This document shows positions 7,664 to 17,253 of a stretch of DNA of 64,000 bases, piece by piece. The stretch comes from an uncultured Selenomonadales bacterium (lineage in GTDB: Bacteria > Bacillota > Negativicutes > Acidaminococcales > Acidaminococcaceae), in assembly GCA_900314855.1 (NCBI GenBank), contig OMWZ01000001.1, positions 62,001 to 126,000 on the forward strand, read 5' to 3'. How positions within the stretch are numbered: position 1 is the stretch's first letter; each line of letters opens with the position of its first letter. The notes under the pieces are model-generated. The model was not told the origin of the DNA. It did not search any database and saw only the letters and a program-made list of their open reading frames with translations. Both the position numbers and the translations under genes were made by a program.

Positions 7664-10615
7664 TTGTCTGAAGTTACGCATGAATTGAAATGGGAAGCAG
7701 CTAAAGCCGCCGCTGCGAAAGGCGGCTTTACTATTGTGGACGCGAAGTTCGTCCCCGAAGTCGATTCCCGGGTCTACCGCATGGTCCACGAGGTCAGCGG
7801 GGCCCGGCTCCTGTTCCTGGCCAACGACGATGACAACAAAGTCTTCAACATCGGCTTTCGGACGCCTCCGTCGGACGACACGGGCGTGGCCCACATCATG
7901 GAACATTCTACCTTGTGCGGTTCCCGGAAATACCCCGTGAAGGAACCCTTTGTCGAACTGGTCAAAGGATCGCTGAACACGTTCCTCAATGCCATGACTT
8001 ATCCCGACAAGACGGTGTATCCCGTGGCGAGCCGCAACGACAAAGATTTCCGGAACCTGATGGACGTCTATCTGGACGCCGTCTTTTATCCGAACCTGCG
8101 GACGAATCCCTATGCCCTGAAGCAGGAAGGGTGGCACTACGAAATGCGGACACCGGAAGATCCGCTGGTCTACAACGGCGTCGTCTACAACGAGATGAAA
8201 GGCGTCTATTCTGCCCCCGATGCCCAGCTGGAATACTACGGCAAAAAGATTCTTTTCCCGGACACGACGTACCGCTTCGAGTCCGGCGGCCTGCCCGAGG
8301 CGATTCCGAACCTGACGCAGGAAGCCTTCGTCCAATTCCATGAAACCTTCTACAGCCCGGAAAATTCCTACATCTACTTGTACGGGAACATGGAGATGGC
8401 GGATACACTGGCCTACCTCGATACCTATTTGCGGGACTTTCCCAAGACAGGCCAGGTCCGTTCGGACATTTCGCTGCAGGCCCCGTTTACCAAGACCCGC
8501 GAATGGGAAGGTACGTACTCGGTGCCGGCCGAGGAGGAGGTCGCGGGCAAGACCTTCCACGAGGTCCAAATCGTCGTCAGCGATATGCGCGACTTGCGGA
8601 CTACTTTCGCCATGAAACTCCTCGAGTCGGTCCTGCTCGAATCCGAATCGGCCCCGCTGCGGCGGGCTCTCCTGGACGCGGGGGTGGCAGCGGATATATC
8701 GGGCAGTTTCAGCGGCAGTATGCGCCAGCCGGTTTTCGCGGTCCGCGCTTCCGGCAGCGATCCGGATCGGAAGGAGGACTTTATCAAGGCGTTGTACCAC
8801 AACCTGCAAAAAATCAGCCGCGAAGGCATCGACAAGGAGCTGCTGGAATCAACCCTGAACGCGACGGAATTCAAGCTGCGCGAAGCGGATTTTGGCGCTT
8901 ACCCGAAAGGCCTGATCTACGGTCTCGACCTGATGGACCACTGGATCTATGATGTCGATCCCATCCAGGCCATGGGCTACGAGTCCCTCTTGCGGGATAT
9001 GCGGACCGCTATTGGCACGCGGTATTTTGAAACCCTGATCGAAACGAACCTTCTGGACAATACGCACCGCGCCATCTTGACGCTGGCCCCGGAACCGGGC
9101 AAGGAAGAACGGGAACAGGCGGCACAGGCACAGGCCCTGGCGGCCCGGAAGGCAACCCTGCCGGCGGAGGAGCTGGAACGGTACTGTCGGGAATGCGCGG
9201 AACTGCATCGCCGTCAGGGAATGCCGGATACGCCGGAGGCCCTCGAATCGATTCCGCTGCTGCGGCGCCAGGACATCGGCAAGACGGCGGAATGCCTCCG
9301 TGTGGAAGAAGAGCAGGCCGGCGGCGGGACCCTGTTGTATCAGGAGCTGCCGACCCATAAGATCGCCTACCTGAACTGGTATTTCGATGTGACCGGACTG
9401 GATCCGGCCTTCCTGCCGTACTGCAGCCTTTTGAGCGATGTGTTGGGCAAGCTTGATACGGACACTTGCACGTATGCGGAATTGTCCAAGTATACGGACA
9501 TGTACACGGGCGGCATCGACTTGAATTTTGTTGCCATGGGGCAGGACGGGGATCCCGACCAATACACCCTGTCCTTTGTGGTGAAGGCGAAGTGCCTGAC
9601 GCGGAACCTGCCCGAGCTGTTCCGCATCCTCCGGGCCTTCACCCTGCACACGCGCTTTGAGGACAAGGCCCGCCTGAAGGAACTCATCGGGCAGCTCAAG
9701 ACCGACTGGGACAACAACTTCTTTGAACGGGGCCAGTCGGTGGCGCTGACGCGGCTCGGTTCCTATTTTTCCGCCTGTGCCCGCGTGACGGAGCAGGACT
9801 ATTATTCCTACTATGCTTTCCTGAAGGAGTTGGCGGATCATCTGGACGAACGGCTGGATGAGACCTTCGCCAAGTTGCGCGAACTGGCGGGCTGGTTCTT
9901 CAACAAGACCCGCTATGTCCTGTCCTACAGCTGCGAAGCGGACGACAGAGAGGCGGTGCGCGCGGCGGCGCTGTCCTATGCGGACGAACTGTCCGAAAGT
10001 CCCGTGGCAGGACGCCCGGCCGTGCCGTTCCCGGCGCCGGGCCATAATGAAGCCATCGCCACGGCCGGCAAGGTCCAGTACGTGACGGCCGGCGGCAGCT
10101 TCCGCCAGCATGGCTACGACTATACGGGCGCCATGCTTGTCCTGGCGACCATGCTGCGGTACGAATACCTGTGGACCCATATCCGCGTCCAGGGCGGCGC
10201 CTACGGCGCCAATGCCAGCTTCGACCGGAGCGGGACCCTGGTCTTGTCCACATACCGCGATCCCCAGCTGACAAAGAGCCTTCAGGTCTTCGCCGGCTTG
10301 CCGGATTGGCTTCGTTCCGTCGCGTTGTCCGAACGGGAAATGACGAAATACGTCATCGGGACCATGAGTGGCGTCGATGTTCCCCTGACGAACTCCACCA
10401 AGGTTTCCCAGGCGGCCGTCCGCCGTTTCTGGCATGTCACGGACGCCATGCGGCAAAAGACCCGCGACGAGATCCTCAGCGTGACGCCGGAAGATATCCG
10501 CGCCCTGGCTGATGTGACAGAAGCCGTCCTGCAGGACCACCATCTCTGCGTCGTCGGGGGACAGGCCGCCATCGACGGGGCCCGGGACGAATTCGAGTCC
10601 GTCCTGAAGGCCTGA
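7664..10615 (+). CDS. M16C zinc metalloprotease (insulinase / presequence protease family)
   Basis: This 983-residue protein is the length of single-chain M16C peptidases (PreP/Cym1 type), which degrade unfolded peptides inside a closed two-half chamber. The inverted zinc motif HxxEH is seen as H77-I-M-E80-H81. LCGSRKYPVKEPFVEL follows, and AMTYPDKTVYPVAS is the usual M16C continuation. The start is taken as TTG at 7664 because AAAGGAG sits 9 bases upstream; an upstream GTG at 7628 lacks a ribosome site. Firmicutes often place an M16 peptidase beside pnp, as here, although this one lies upstream of pnp and belongs to the long subfamily. No signal peptide is visible, so it is probably cytoplasmic. 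Confidence 0.92.
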   Translation: MSEVTHELKWEAAKAAAAKGGFTIVDAKFVPEVDSRVYRMVHEVSGARLLFLANDDDNKVFNIGFRTPPSDDTGVAHIMEHSTLCGSRKYPVKEPFVELVKGSLNTFLNAMTYPDKTVYPVASRNDKDFRNLMDVYLDAVFYPNLRTNPYALKQEGWHYEMRTPEDPLVYNGVVYNEMKGVYSAPDAQLEYYGKKILFPDTTYRFESGGLPEAIPNLTQEAFVQFHETFYSPENSYIYLYGNMEMADTLAYLDTYLRDFPKTGQVRSDISLQAPFTKTREWEGTYSVPAEEEVAGKTFHEVQIVVSDMRDLRTTFAMKLLESVLLESESAPLRRALLDAGVAADISGSFSGSMRQPVFAVRASGSDPDRKEDFIKALYHNLQKISREGIDKELLESTLNATEFKLREADFGAYPKGLIYGLDLMDHWIYDVDPIQAMGYESLLRDMRTAIGTRYFETLIETNLLDNTHRAILTLAPEPGKEEREQAAQAQALAARKATLPAEELERYCRECAELHRRQGMPDTPEALESIPLLRRQDIGKTAECLRVEEEQAGGGTLLYQELPTHKIAYLNWYFDVTGLDPAFLPYCSLLSDVLGKLDTDTCTYAELSKYTDMYTGGIDLNFVAMGQDGDPDQYTLSFVVKAKCLTRNLPELFRILRAFTLHTRFEDKARLKELIGQLKTDWDNNFFERGQSVALTRLGSYFSACARVTEQDYYSYYAFLKELADHLDERLDETFAKLRELAGWFFNKTRYVLSYSCEADDREAVRAAALSYADELSESPVAGRPAVPFPAPGHNEAIATAGKVQYVTAGGSFRQHGYDYTGAMLVLATMLRYEYLWTHIRVQGGAYGANASFDRSGTLVLSTYRDPQLTKSLQVFAGLPDWLRSVALSEREMTKYVIGTMSGVDVPLTNSTKVSQAAVRRFWHVTDAMRQKTRDEILSVTPEDIRALADVTEAVLQDHHLCVVGGQAAIDGARDEFESVLKA

Positions 10616-10641
10616 GGGCCCGGAAAAAGGCAACATTCCTG

Positions 10642-10670
10642 TTGACCGGAAGTGTAACAAACTTTATAAT
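10642..10670 (+). promoter_or_regulatory. sigma-A promoter for pnp
   Basis: TTGACC, a 17-base spacer and a perfect TATAAT lie about 90 bases upstream of the pnp start codon. The roughly 85-base leader could carry autoregulatory structure, but none was identified. Confidence 0.88.
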
Positions 10671-10762
10671 ATAAATGTTATATTGTTTTATTTCAGATTC
10701 CCTGTTTAATCGTTGTGCTTCGGCATAAAAGAGTGTAGGTAGAGAGTGATAGGAGGAAACAG

Positions 10763-12841
10763 ATGAAGAGTTACACAATGGACCTGGGCGGCAGACCGCT
10801 GACGCTGGAATTCGGCGAAGTCTGCAAACAGGCGAACGGCGGCCTGCTCGTGCGTTACGGCGACACGGTGGTGGTTGTGGCCGCGACCGGCACGAAGACT
10901 CCGCGGGAAGGCGTGGATTTCTTCCCCCTGACCGTTGATTTCGAAGAAAAGATGTATGCCGTCGGTAAGATTCCCGGCGGTTTCATTAAGCGCGAAGGCC
11001 GTCCGAGCACGCACGCCATTTTGACGAGCCGCCTCATCGACCGCCCGATCCGCCCCATGTTCCCCGAAGGGTACCACAATGACGTCCAGATCGTCGCCAC
11101 GGCGGTGTCCGTCGATCCGGACAACGCCCCGGATATCCCGGCCATGATTGGCGCCTCCGCGGCCCTGTGCGTGTCCGATATTCCCTTCCTGGGACCCATC
11201 GCCGGTGTCCGCGTCGGCATGGTGGATGGCAAGTTCATTATCAATCCCACGCTGGAACAGTTCAAGGTCAGCCGCCTGAACCTGGCTGTTGCCGGGACGA
11301 AGGACGCCATTCTCATGGTCGAGGCCGGCGCCAGGGAAATTTCCGAACAGGAAATGCTGGACGCCATCTTCTTCGCCCATGAAAATATCCAGAAAATCTG
11401 CGCTTTCCTCAGTGATATCCAGGCGGAAATCGGCAAGCCGAAAATGGAATTCACGCCGATCCAGCCGCGGGAAGACCTGGTGAAGGAAATCGAAGAATAC
11501 GGCGCCGCCAAGCTGAAGGACGCCCTCATGGACGCCAACAAGCTGGAACGGGAAGCCAATGTCGACAAGGTCAAGAAGGAAATCGCCGAAGTCTTCCTGG
11601 ATAAGTATCCCGAAGAAAGCGCCGATGTGGCCTACGTTATCCAAAAACTCGTCAAGAAGATCGTCCGCCGTACGATTGCGGTAGACAAGATCCGCCCCGA
11701 CGGCCGGGCCCTGGACGAAGTCCGGAAAGTCACTTGCCGTGTCGGCCTGCTGCCCCGTGTCCACGGTTCCTCCCTGTTCACCCGCGGACAGACCCAGATC
11801 CTGAACGCCTGCACCCTGGCACCGCTCCGCGAAGCACAGGTCATCGAAGGCCTGGGACCGGAAGAAATGCAGCGCTACATCCACCAATATAACTTCCCGC
11901 CGTACTCCGTCGGGGAAACGAAACCCCTGCGCAGCCCCGGCCGTCGTGAAATCGGTCACGGCGCCCTGGCGGAACGAGCCCTGCTGCCGGTTATCCCGTC
12001 GGAAGACGTCTTCCCGTACACCCTGCGTCTCGTGTCGGAAGTGCTCGAATCGAACGGTTCTTCCTCCATGGGTTCCGTCTGCGCCAGCACGCTGTCCCTC
12101 ATGGACGCCGGCGTGCCCATCAAGGCTCCCGTGGCCGGTGTTGCCATGGGCCTCGTCAAGGACGGCGACTTCTTCACCATCCTGACGGATATCCAGGGCC
12201 TGGAAGACGCCCTGGGCGACATGGACTTCAAGGTAGCCGGCACGAATGACGGCATTACGGCCATGCAGATGGACATGAAGGTACACGGCATCAACCGCGA
12301 AATCTTCGAACAGGCCCTGGCGCAGGCCAAGAAAGGCCGCGACTTCATCATGGGCAAGATGATGGAATGCATCGCCGCGCCGCGGAAGGAACTGTCCCCG
12401 TGGGCTCCGAAGATTACGACCATTTCCATCGATCCCGACAAAATCGCGAAAGTCATCGGACCCGGCGGCAAGACCATCAAGAAGATTGTCGAAGAAACGG
12501 GCGCCAAGATCGACATCGAAGAATCGGGCAAAGTCTACATCGCATCTCCCGATTCCGACGCGGTGGAAAAGGCAATCCAATACATTGACGGCCTGACGGC
12601 GGAAGCCGAGGTCGGCAAAATCTACACGGGCAAGGTCACGCGCCTGATGAACTTTGGCGCGTTCGTCGAAATCCTGCCGGGGAAAGAGGGCCTGGTCCAC
12701 ATTTCCCAACTTTCTACGGAGCGTGTGGAGAAGGTGGAAGACGTCGTGTCCGTCGGCGACGAAATCGCGGTCAAGTGCGTGGAAATCGACAGCAAGGGCC
12801 GCATCAACCTGTCCCGCAAAGCTGTCCTCCAGGGACGTTGA
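10763..12841 (+). CDS. pnp: polyribonucleotide nucleotidyltransferase
   Basis: PNPase degrades RNA 3' to 5' by phosphorolysis and can add tails. All domains of the 692-residue family are present in order: a first RNase PH domain ([20 protein letters not shown] region), a helical linker, a second RNase PH domain ([20 protein letters not shown], about residues 314-333), a KH domain with [10 protein letters not shown], and a C-terminal S1 domain ([20 protein letters not shown]). An AGGAGG site precedes the ATG. In many bacteria rpsO lies directly upstream, but here an M16C protease does, and pnp has its own promoter and its own strong terminator. Confidence 0.98.
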   Translation: MKSYTMDLGGRPLTLEFGEVCKQANGGLLVRYGDTVVVVAATGTKTPREGVDFFPLTVDFEEKMYAVGKIPGGFIKREGRPSTHAILTSRLIDRPIRPMFPEGYHNDVQIVATAVSVDPDNAPDIPAMIGASAALCVSDIPFLGPIAGVRVGMVDGKFIINPTLEQFKVSRLNLAVAGTKDAILMVEAGAREISEQEMLDAIFFAHENIQKICAFLSDIQAEIGKPKMEFTPIQPREDLVKEIEEYGAAKLKDALMDANKLEREANVDKVKKEIAEVFLDKYPEESADVAYVIQKLVKKIVRRTIAVDKIRPDGRALDEVRKVTCRVGLLPRVHGSSLFTRGQTQILNACTLAPLREAQVIEGLGPEEMQRYIHQYNFPPYSVGETKPLRSPGRREIGHGALAERALLPVIPSEDVFPYTLRLVSEVLESNGSSSMGSVCASTLSLMDAGVPIKAPVAGVAMGLVKDGDFFTILTDIQGLEDALGDMDFKVAGTNDGITAMQMDMKVHGINREIFEQALAQAKKGRDFIMGKMMECIAAPRKELSPWAPKITTISIDPDKIAKVIGPGGKTIKKIVEETGAKIDIEESGKVYIASPDSDAVEKAIQYIDGLTAEAEVGKIYTGKVTRLMNFGAFVEILPGKEGLVHISQLSTERVEKVEDVVSVGDEIAVKCVEIDSKGRINLSRKAVLQGR

Positions 12842-12895
12842 CCGGATGGGCGTACGCCCGAATCCCCGTTATATTGAAATCCCATTGCGAACCGA

Positions 12896-12921
12896 GGCCG
12901 CACGAAAACGTGCGGCCTTTT
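12896..12921 (+). terminator. Rho-independent terminator of pnp
   Basis: A perfect 9-base-pair stem, GGCCGCACG / CGTGCGGCC, with an AAAA loop is followed by TTTT. It lies 55 bases past the pnp stop. Confidence 0.9.
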
Positions 12922-12932
12922 CGCGTTTTCTA

Positions 12933-12941
12933 TGGTACAAT
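12933..12941 (+). promoter_or_regulatory. possible extended -10 promoter for the small gene and dut
   Basis: TGGTACAAT fits an extended -10 (TGn plus TACAAT) just behind the pnp terminator and 44 bases before the next start. No good -35 was seen. Confidence 0.4.
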
Positions 12942-12984
12942 GGAAGAGACCCGGGAACGGGTGCCGCGCGAAGGAGGTGTTACG

Positions 12985-13245
12985 ATGAACCTGTATATCT
13001 GGAGACATAACAAGACTTATCATTCCCACAGCATGATCGACGAACCGTGTGTCCTCAATGAATTTTATCTGGATGCCCTGGCGGTCGTGGCAGCGCCGGA
13101 CCAGGAGACGGCCCTGGCCATGCTGGAGGCCCGCGGCGAAGGCTGGCGTGTGGAAGATTTGCGGAAGCTGGAGCCAACGGTCCTGTCCCTGGACAAGGGA
13201 GGCGTCGTATTCACGCAGATCCGCGGCAGTTTCGACCACCTGTAA
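12985..13245 (+). CDS. small protein of unknown function (86 aa)
   Basis: The start is ATG at 12985, 5 bases behind a strong AAGGAGGTG site, giving 86 residues that begin MNLYIWRHNKTYHSHSM. An upstream continuation of the frame overlaps pnp and the terminator and is rejected. The protein is acidic, with no membrane segment, no signal peptide and no cysteine pair; residues 30-52 form an Ala/Leu-rich helix. I do not recognise the family. It lies between pnp and dut, 42 bases before dut, and is probably co-transcribed with dut. Confidence 0.75.
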   Translation: MNLYIWRHNKTYHSHSMIDEPCVLNEFYLDALAVVAAPDQETALAMLEARGEGWRVEDLRKLEPTVLSLDKGGVVFTQIRGSFDHL

Positions 13246-13287
13246 GGGCAGGGACCGTTCCCCCATTACGAAGAAGGAGAATTTTGC

Positions 13288-13743
13288 ATGAAAGTACGTG
13301 GGTTTGAAAAAATCAGCCAATACCAAGACGTGGACCTGACCATGCCGGTCCGCAAGACCGAGACGTCCGCCGGCTACGATCTGTGCCTTGCGGAGGACGT
13401 GGACCTGGAACCGGGCGCGTCCGTCCTGGCAGCGACAGGCCTGAAGGCCTATATGCGGCCGGACGAATACCTGAGCATCCATATCCGCTCCAGCATGGGC
13501 ATCAAGAAACATCTGCGCCTGCTGAACAGCGTCGGCATCGTCGACGCCGACTATTACAACAACCCGGATAACGAAGGGCATATCCTGATCGCCTTGGAGA
13601 ATACGGGGAAGGAAGCCGTCCATCTGGCCAAGGGGGAACGGGTAGCCCAGGGGATTTTCTCCAAATACCTGGTTACGGACGATGACAGTGAGTCGGCGAA
13701 AGAAAAACGGAGCGGAGGCTTTGGCAGCACGGGGCGCCAGTGA
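13288..13743 (+). CDS. dut: dUTP diphosphatase (dUTPase)
   Basis: It hydrolyses dUTP to dUMP and pyrophosphate, keeping uracil out of DNA and supplying dTMP synthesis. The 151-residue length and all five motifs of trimeric dUTPases are present: AGYDL, RSSMGIK, GIVDADYYNNPDNEGHI (catalytic Asp and Tyr of motif 3), RVAQGIF and the glycine-rich C-terminal RSGGFGSTG that closes over the substrate. An AAGGAG site precedes the ATG. A dut gene near pnp and the dap genes fits Firmicute chromosomal order. The next promoter starts 50 bases after its stop. Confidence 0.95.
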   Translation: MKVRGFEKISQYQDVDLTMPVRKTETSAGYDLCLAEDVDLEPGASVLAATGLKAYMRPDEYLSIHIRSSMGIKKHLRLLNSVGIVDADYYNNPDNEGHILIALENTGKEAVHLAKGERVAQGIFSKYLVTDDDSESAKEKRSGGFGSTGRQ

Positions 13744-13793
13744 TATGCGGCGGATACGACGGGAGAATCGCATCCCGGATTCCCAGAAAATGT

Positions 13794-13822
13794 TTGACAG
13801 CGGAATTTCCCCGTTCTATAAT
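13794..13822 (+). promoter_or_regulatory. consensus sigma-A promoter of the lysine operon
   Basis: TTGACA, a 17-base spacer and TATAAT are an exact match to the vegetative consensus. Transcription should begin near 13829, just before the lysine riboswitch. Confidence 0.95.
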
Positions 13823-13835
13823 ATGGGCAAGTCTT

Positions 13836-13997
13836 TTGATAGAGGCGCGGCGTTCAAGAGTATCCTGCGGAGAGGCATCGGTGAGGCAGGCGAAAGGGGA
13901 CGCTGCCGAAGGGACCGGACCGGCGGGTTCTGTCTACTGGGCCTGCCGTGAACAATGACAGGACTGTCGCTGCCGCGCGGCAGCGGAGAGCTATCTC
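13836..13997 (+). promoter_or_regulatory. lysine riboswitch (L box)
   Basis: The transcribed leader of dapB has the conserved L-box core: AGAGGCGC and CAAGAGTA near 13841-13862, the AAAGGGGACGCTGCCGAAG block at 13893-13911, and GGAGAGCTATC at 13985-13995. P1 is closed by GATAG (13838-13842) pairing with CTATC (13991-13995). Lysine binding should stabilise P1. The 3' side AGAGCTATC (13987-13995) can instead pair, with one mismatch, with GATAACTCT (14024-14032) in the terminator loop, which gives a plausible antiterminator. High lysine is therefore expected to stop transcription before dapB. Confidence 0.93.
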
Positions 13998-14014
13998 AAA
14001 CTGCGGATATTTTG

Positions 14015-14049
14015 GACCGTTGGGATAACTCTCAACGGTCTTTGTTTTT
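14015..14049 (+). terminator. riboswitch-controlled terminator before dapB
   Basis: GACCGTTG pairs perfectly with CAACGGTC across a 10-base loop and is followed by TTTGTTTTT. It lies 17 bases after the lysine aptamer and 55 bases before dapB, the position expected for an expression platform. Confidence 0.92.
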
Positions 14050-14104
14050 CTCCAAAGTTTTCACGGAATTTTTCATGGAATCACAAGGAAAGGATGGACT
14101 GCAG

Positions 14105-14890
14105 ATGATCAAGGTATTGGTAAACGGAGCCCTGGGACGTATGGGCAGTGAAGTCGTCAGGGCGGCTTTCCACGCGGAAGACATGGAACTCGTTGGGGGC
14201 GTGGACCCCACCGGGGCCGGCAAAAAGCTCCTGCTCCCCGACGGGACGGAAGGGACGTTGTACACGGATCTGTCGGAGGCCTTGGAGAAGGCCCAGCCAG
14301 ACGTGGTCGTCGATTTCACGAGACCGGCCGTGGTCATGGATTCCCTGCGGGTCATCCTGGACAAAGGCGTCCGCGCTGTGGTCGGCACGACCGGGTTTAC
14401 GGACGAACGGCTCGCCGAAGTGAAGGTCCTGGCGGACGCGAACCATACGGCCGCCCTTATTGCGCCGAACTTTTCCCTGGGGGCTGTGGTCATGGTCAAA
14501 CTGGCCGTGGAAGCGGCCAGGTATTTTCCGGACGTGGAAATCATCGAAAAGCATCACGACCAGAAACTGGATGCGCCCAGCGGCACGGCCATCTTGACGG
14601 CGCAAAAGATTGCTGAGGTGCGGAAAGCCCACCGACAGGGCCATCCGGACGAAAAAGAAACTCTGGCGGGCTGCCGCGGCGGAGATTACGAAGGCATCCG
14701 CCTGCACAGCCTCCGCCTGCCTGGCTATGTGGCGTCACAGGAAGTCGTCTTCGGCAGCCAGGGGGAAACCCTGAAAATCATCAACGATCCCGTCAACCGT
14801 GAATGTTATATGCCCGGTGTCCTCCTGGGCTGCCGCAGGATGATGGAGCGGCAGGGCCTGGTGTACGGCCTGGACCAGCTGCTGGATTGA
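14105..14890 (+). CDS. dapB: 4-hydroxy-tetrahydrodipicolinate reductase
   Basis: It reduces the product of DapA to tetrahydrodipicolinate in lysine and diaminopimelate synthesis. The 261-residue protein starts at ATG 14105 behind AAGGAAAGGA. A longer frame would begin inside the riboswitch and is not credible. The N-terminal Rossmann motif is VNGALGRMGSEV. The substrate site is IIEKHHDQKLDAPSGTA (about residues 143-159), with the catalytic His pair and Lys. It is the first gene of dapB-asd-dapG-dapA, and the lysine riboswitch upstream predicts repression by lysine. Confidence 0.97.
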   Translation: MIKVLVNGALGRMGSEVVRAAFHAEDMELVGGVDPTGAGKKLLLPDGTEGTLYTDLSEALEKAQPDVVVDFTRPAVVMDSLRVILDKGVRAVVGTTGFTDERLAEVKVLADANHTAALIAPNFSLGAVVMVKLAVEAARYFPDVEIIEKHHDQKLDAPSGTAILTAQKIAEVRKAHRQGHPDEKETLAGCRGGDYEGIRLHSLRLPGYVASQEVVFGSQGETLKIINDPVNRECYMPGVLLGCRRMMERQGLVYGLDQLLD

Positions 14891-14936
14891 GCTCCGCGGC
14901 AGAGGACGGAAAGAAACAGAGAGGAGAGACGACGAG

Positions 14937-15974
14937 ATGAAAAAATACAACGTGGCCATCCTGGGCGCTACGGGCGCCGTAGGCACAGAGTTCCTGAAAT
15001 TGATCGAAGAACGGGAGTTCCCCTTCGCGGAACTGCGGCTTCTGGCTTCCCAACGGAGCGCCGGCGCCAAGCGGACGGTTTGCGGCAGGGAATACACGGT
15101 GGAGGAGGCGACGCCCGATTCCTTCCAGGGGATGGACATCGCGCTCTTTGCCGGCGGCAGCATTTCCAAAGAATTTGCGCCGTACGCGGTGCAGGCCGGT
15201 GCCGTCGTCATCGACAATTCCAGTACCTTCCGCATGGACCCCGACGTGCCGCTGGTCGTGCCGGAAGTCAATCCCCAGGACATCCTGTGGCACAAGGGGA
15301 TTATCGCCAACCCGAATTGTTCCACGATTATCATGGCTATGGCCCTGAAGCCCCTCTATGACCTGGCCCGCATCAAACGCATCGTCGTATCCACGTACCA
15401 GGCCGTCAGCGGCGCCGGGAAAGAGGGCATCGATGAATTGACGGACGAAACGAAGGCCTATGCCGAAGGCCGGGAAATGGTTCCGCGCATCCTGCCGTCA
15501 GCAAGCCTTCCGAAACATTTCCCCATCGCTTTCAACCTTATTCCCCAGATTGATGTGTTCCTGGACAACCTGTACACCAAAGAAGAAATGAAGATGGTGA
15601 ACGAGACGCAGAAAATCTTCGGGGATTCCGCCATGGGAATCACGGCGACGACGGTCCGTGTTCCTGTCTACCGCAGCCACTCCGAATCGGTCAATGTCGA
15701 GTTCGAACACGATTTGGACCTGGCGGATATGGCCAAAGCCATCGACGCGTTTCCGGGGATCCGCATGATGGACAATCCGTCGGAGCAGGTCTATCCCATG
15801 CCGCTCTACACGTCCGGGGACAACGACTGCTACGTCGGACGCCTGCGCCGCGATTTCTCGCAGGCGAACACCTTCAATTTCTGGGTCGTAGGCGACCAGA
15901 TCCGCAAGGGGGCCGCCCTCAATGCCCTCCAGATTGCCGAAGTGATGATTCGGAACGGCTGGCTGGAACGCTGA
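14937..15974 (+). CDS. asd: aspartate-semialdehyde dehydrogenase
   Basis: It converts aspartyl phosphate to aspartate semialdehyde with NADPH, the branch point between lysine/DAP and threonine/methionine. The 345-residue protein has the N-terminal dinucleotide motif LGATGAVGTEF and the active-site cysteine in IIANPNCSTI, near residue 129. Other family signatures are STYQAVSGAGKEG and the C-terminal GDQIRKGAALNALQIAE. It lies 46 bases after dapB and 18 before the aspartokinase gene, so translation is likely coordinated within the lysine operon. Confidence 0.97.
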   Translation: MKKYNVAILGATGAVGTEFLKLIEEREFPFAELRLLASQRSAGAKRTVCGREYTVEEATPDSFQGMDIALFAGGSISKEFAPYAVQAGAVVIDNSSTFRMDPDVPLVVPEVNPQDILWHKGIIANPNCSTIIMAMALKPLYDLARIKRIVVSTYQAVSGAGKEGIDELTDETKAYAEGREMVPRILPSASLPKHFPIAFNLIPQIDVFLDNLYTKEEMKMVNETQKIFGDSAMGITATTVRVPVYRSHSESVNVEFEHDLDLADMAKAIDAFPGIRMMDNPSEQVYPMPLYTSGDNDCYVGRLRRDFSQANTFNFWVVGDQIRKGAALNALQIAEVMIRNGWLER

Positions 15975-15992
15975 CAGGCGGGGACCGGGCTT

Positions 15993-17207
15993 ATGAAAAT
16001 ACTCGTGCAAAAATTTGGCGGTACGTCCGTCCGGACGCCGGAAGCCCGTCAGACCGCCATCGGCAAGGTAAAAAAAGCCCTGGCCGACGGGTATACGGTA
16101 GCCGTCGTCGTATCGGCTATGGGCCGCTCCGGCGAACCGTACGCGACGGATACGCTGCTCCGGCTGCTGCGGGCGTCGAATCCCGACGCGGCAGGTCATG
16201 AGACGGACCTGCTCCTGTGCTGCGGGGAAATCATTTCGGCCTGCGTCTTCGCGGCGGAACTGCAGCGCGCCGGCTTCCCGGCCAGGGCCATGACGGGCGG
16301 TCAGGCGGGCTTCGAGACCGACGATGCCTACGGGTCGGCCCACTTGCTGCGCGTCGATCCGCGGCCGGTCATGAAAATCATGGCCCAAGGCCTGATTCCT
16401 GTCATTTGCGGGTTCCAGGGCATGAGCCGTCCCGACGGGCAGCTGACCACCCTGGGACGCGGTGGCAGCGATACGTCGGCGGCGGCCCTGGGCGTGGGCC
16501 TGAAAGCCAGCGCGGTGGAAATCTATACGGATGTGGACGGGATTATGACGGCGGATCCACGGCTGGTCGACCATCCGCGGATTATGCCGCGCATTTCCTA
16601 CGGCGCCTGCTGCGAATTGGCGGAGCAGGGCGCGAAGGTCATCCACCAGCGGGCGGTGGAAATCGCCCAAAAGGGGAACATTCCCCTGTATGTCAAGTGC
16701 ACCTTCGACGACGCGCCGGGGACGCTGGTCACGAATGTGGGCAGCGTGGCCGAACAGGTTTCCGTCGAACCGCGCAGCTTTGTCAACGGCATTACGTACA
16801 TTAGGGACCTGACGCAGTACCGAGTTACCCTGGATGGCGCCAGGGCGGGGCAGGAGCTGTTCCAGAACCTGGCCGATGCCGGCATCAGCGTCAGCTGTCT
16901 GAATCTTTCCCCCACGGAGTCCATGTTTTCCGTGTATAGGGACAAGGCGAGCGCCTGCGCGTCCGTCCTGGCGGCGAAGGGCTTTACGTTCCGGCAGAAT
17001 GACCGGTGCGCCAAAGTGTCTGTTGTAGGGATTTCCGTGCGCGGCATGCCGGGCCTGATGGCGTCTTTCGTCAACGCCCTGAACAGGAAGGGCATCGAAA
17101 TCTTGCAGACTGTTGATTCCAATACGTCGATTTCGGCCATTATCAAGGAAGAAGCCCTGAAGGACGCCGTCGTGTCTCTGCATGAGGCATACGGGCTGAA
17201 TCGGTGA
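15993..17207 (+). CDS. dapG: aspartate kinase, DapG type
   Basis: It phosphorylates aspartate, the first step of the aspartate pathway. The 404-residue protein begins with the kinase signature KFGGTSV and carries VVVSAMGR, GRGGSDTSAAALG and TDVDGIMTADPR. Two ACT domains follow from about residue 260 (ISVSCLNLSPTESMFSV and the CAKVSVVGISVRGMPGL block). Sequence and gene order (asd-kinase-dapA) match Bacillus DapG, the isozyme inhibited there by meso-diaminopimelate; that feedback specificity is inferred, not visible. Being in the lysine-riboswitch operon adds transcriptional control by lysine. Confidence 0.94.
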   Translation: MKILVQKFGGTSVRTPEARQTAIGKVKKALADGYTVAVVVSAMGRSGEPYATDTLLRLLRASNPDAAGHETDLLLCCGEIISACVFAAELQRAGFPARAMTGGQAGFETDDAYGSAHLLRVDPRPVMKIMAQGLIPVICGFQGMSRPDGQLTTLGRGGSDTSAAALGVGLKASAVEIYTDVDGIMTADPRLVDHPRIMPRISYGACCELAEQGAKVIHQRAVEIAQKGNIPLYVKCTFDDAPGTLVTNVGSVAEQVSVEPRSFVNGITYIRDLTQYRVTLDGARAGQELFQNLADAGISVSCLNLSPTESMFSVYRDKASACASVLAAKGFTFRQNDRCAKVSVVGISVRGMPGLMASFVNALNRKGIEILQTVDSNTSISAIIKEEALKDAVVSLHEAYGLNR

Positions 17208-17253
17208 TTCCATCAACAATCCGGCAGGACCGGGCATAAAAGGAGAGAAAAAC

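Noticed and set aside
12775-12984. N-terminal extension of the small gene before dut
   Set aside because: It overlaps the pnp coding end and its terminator, and has no ribosome site.
13955-14104. N-terminal extension of dapB by 50 codons
   Set aside because: It runs through the riboswitch and terminator, has no ribosome site, and dapB has its normal N-terminus at ATG 14105.
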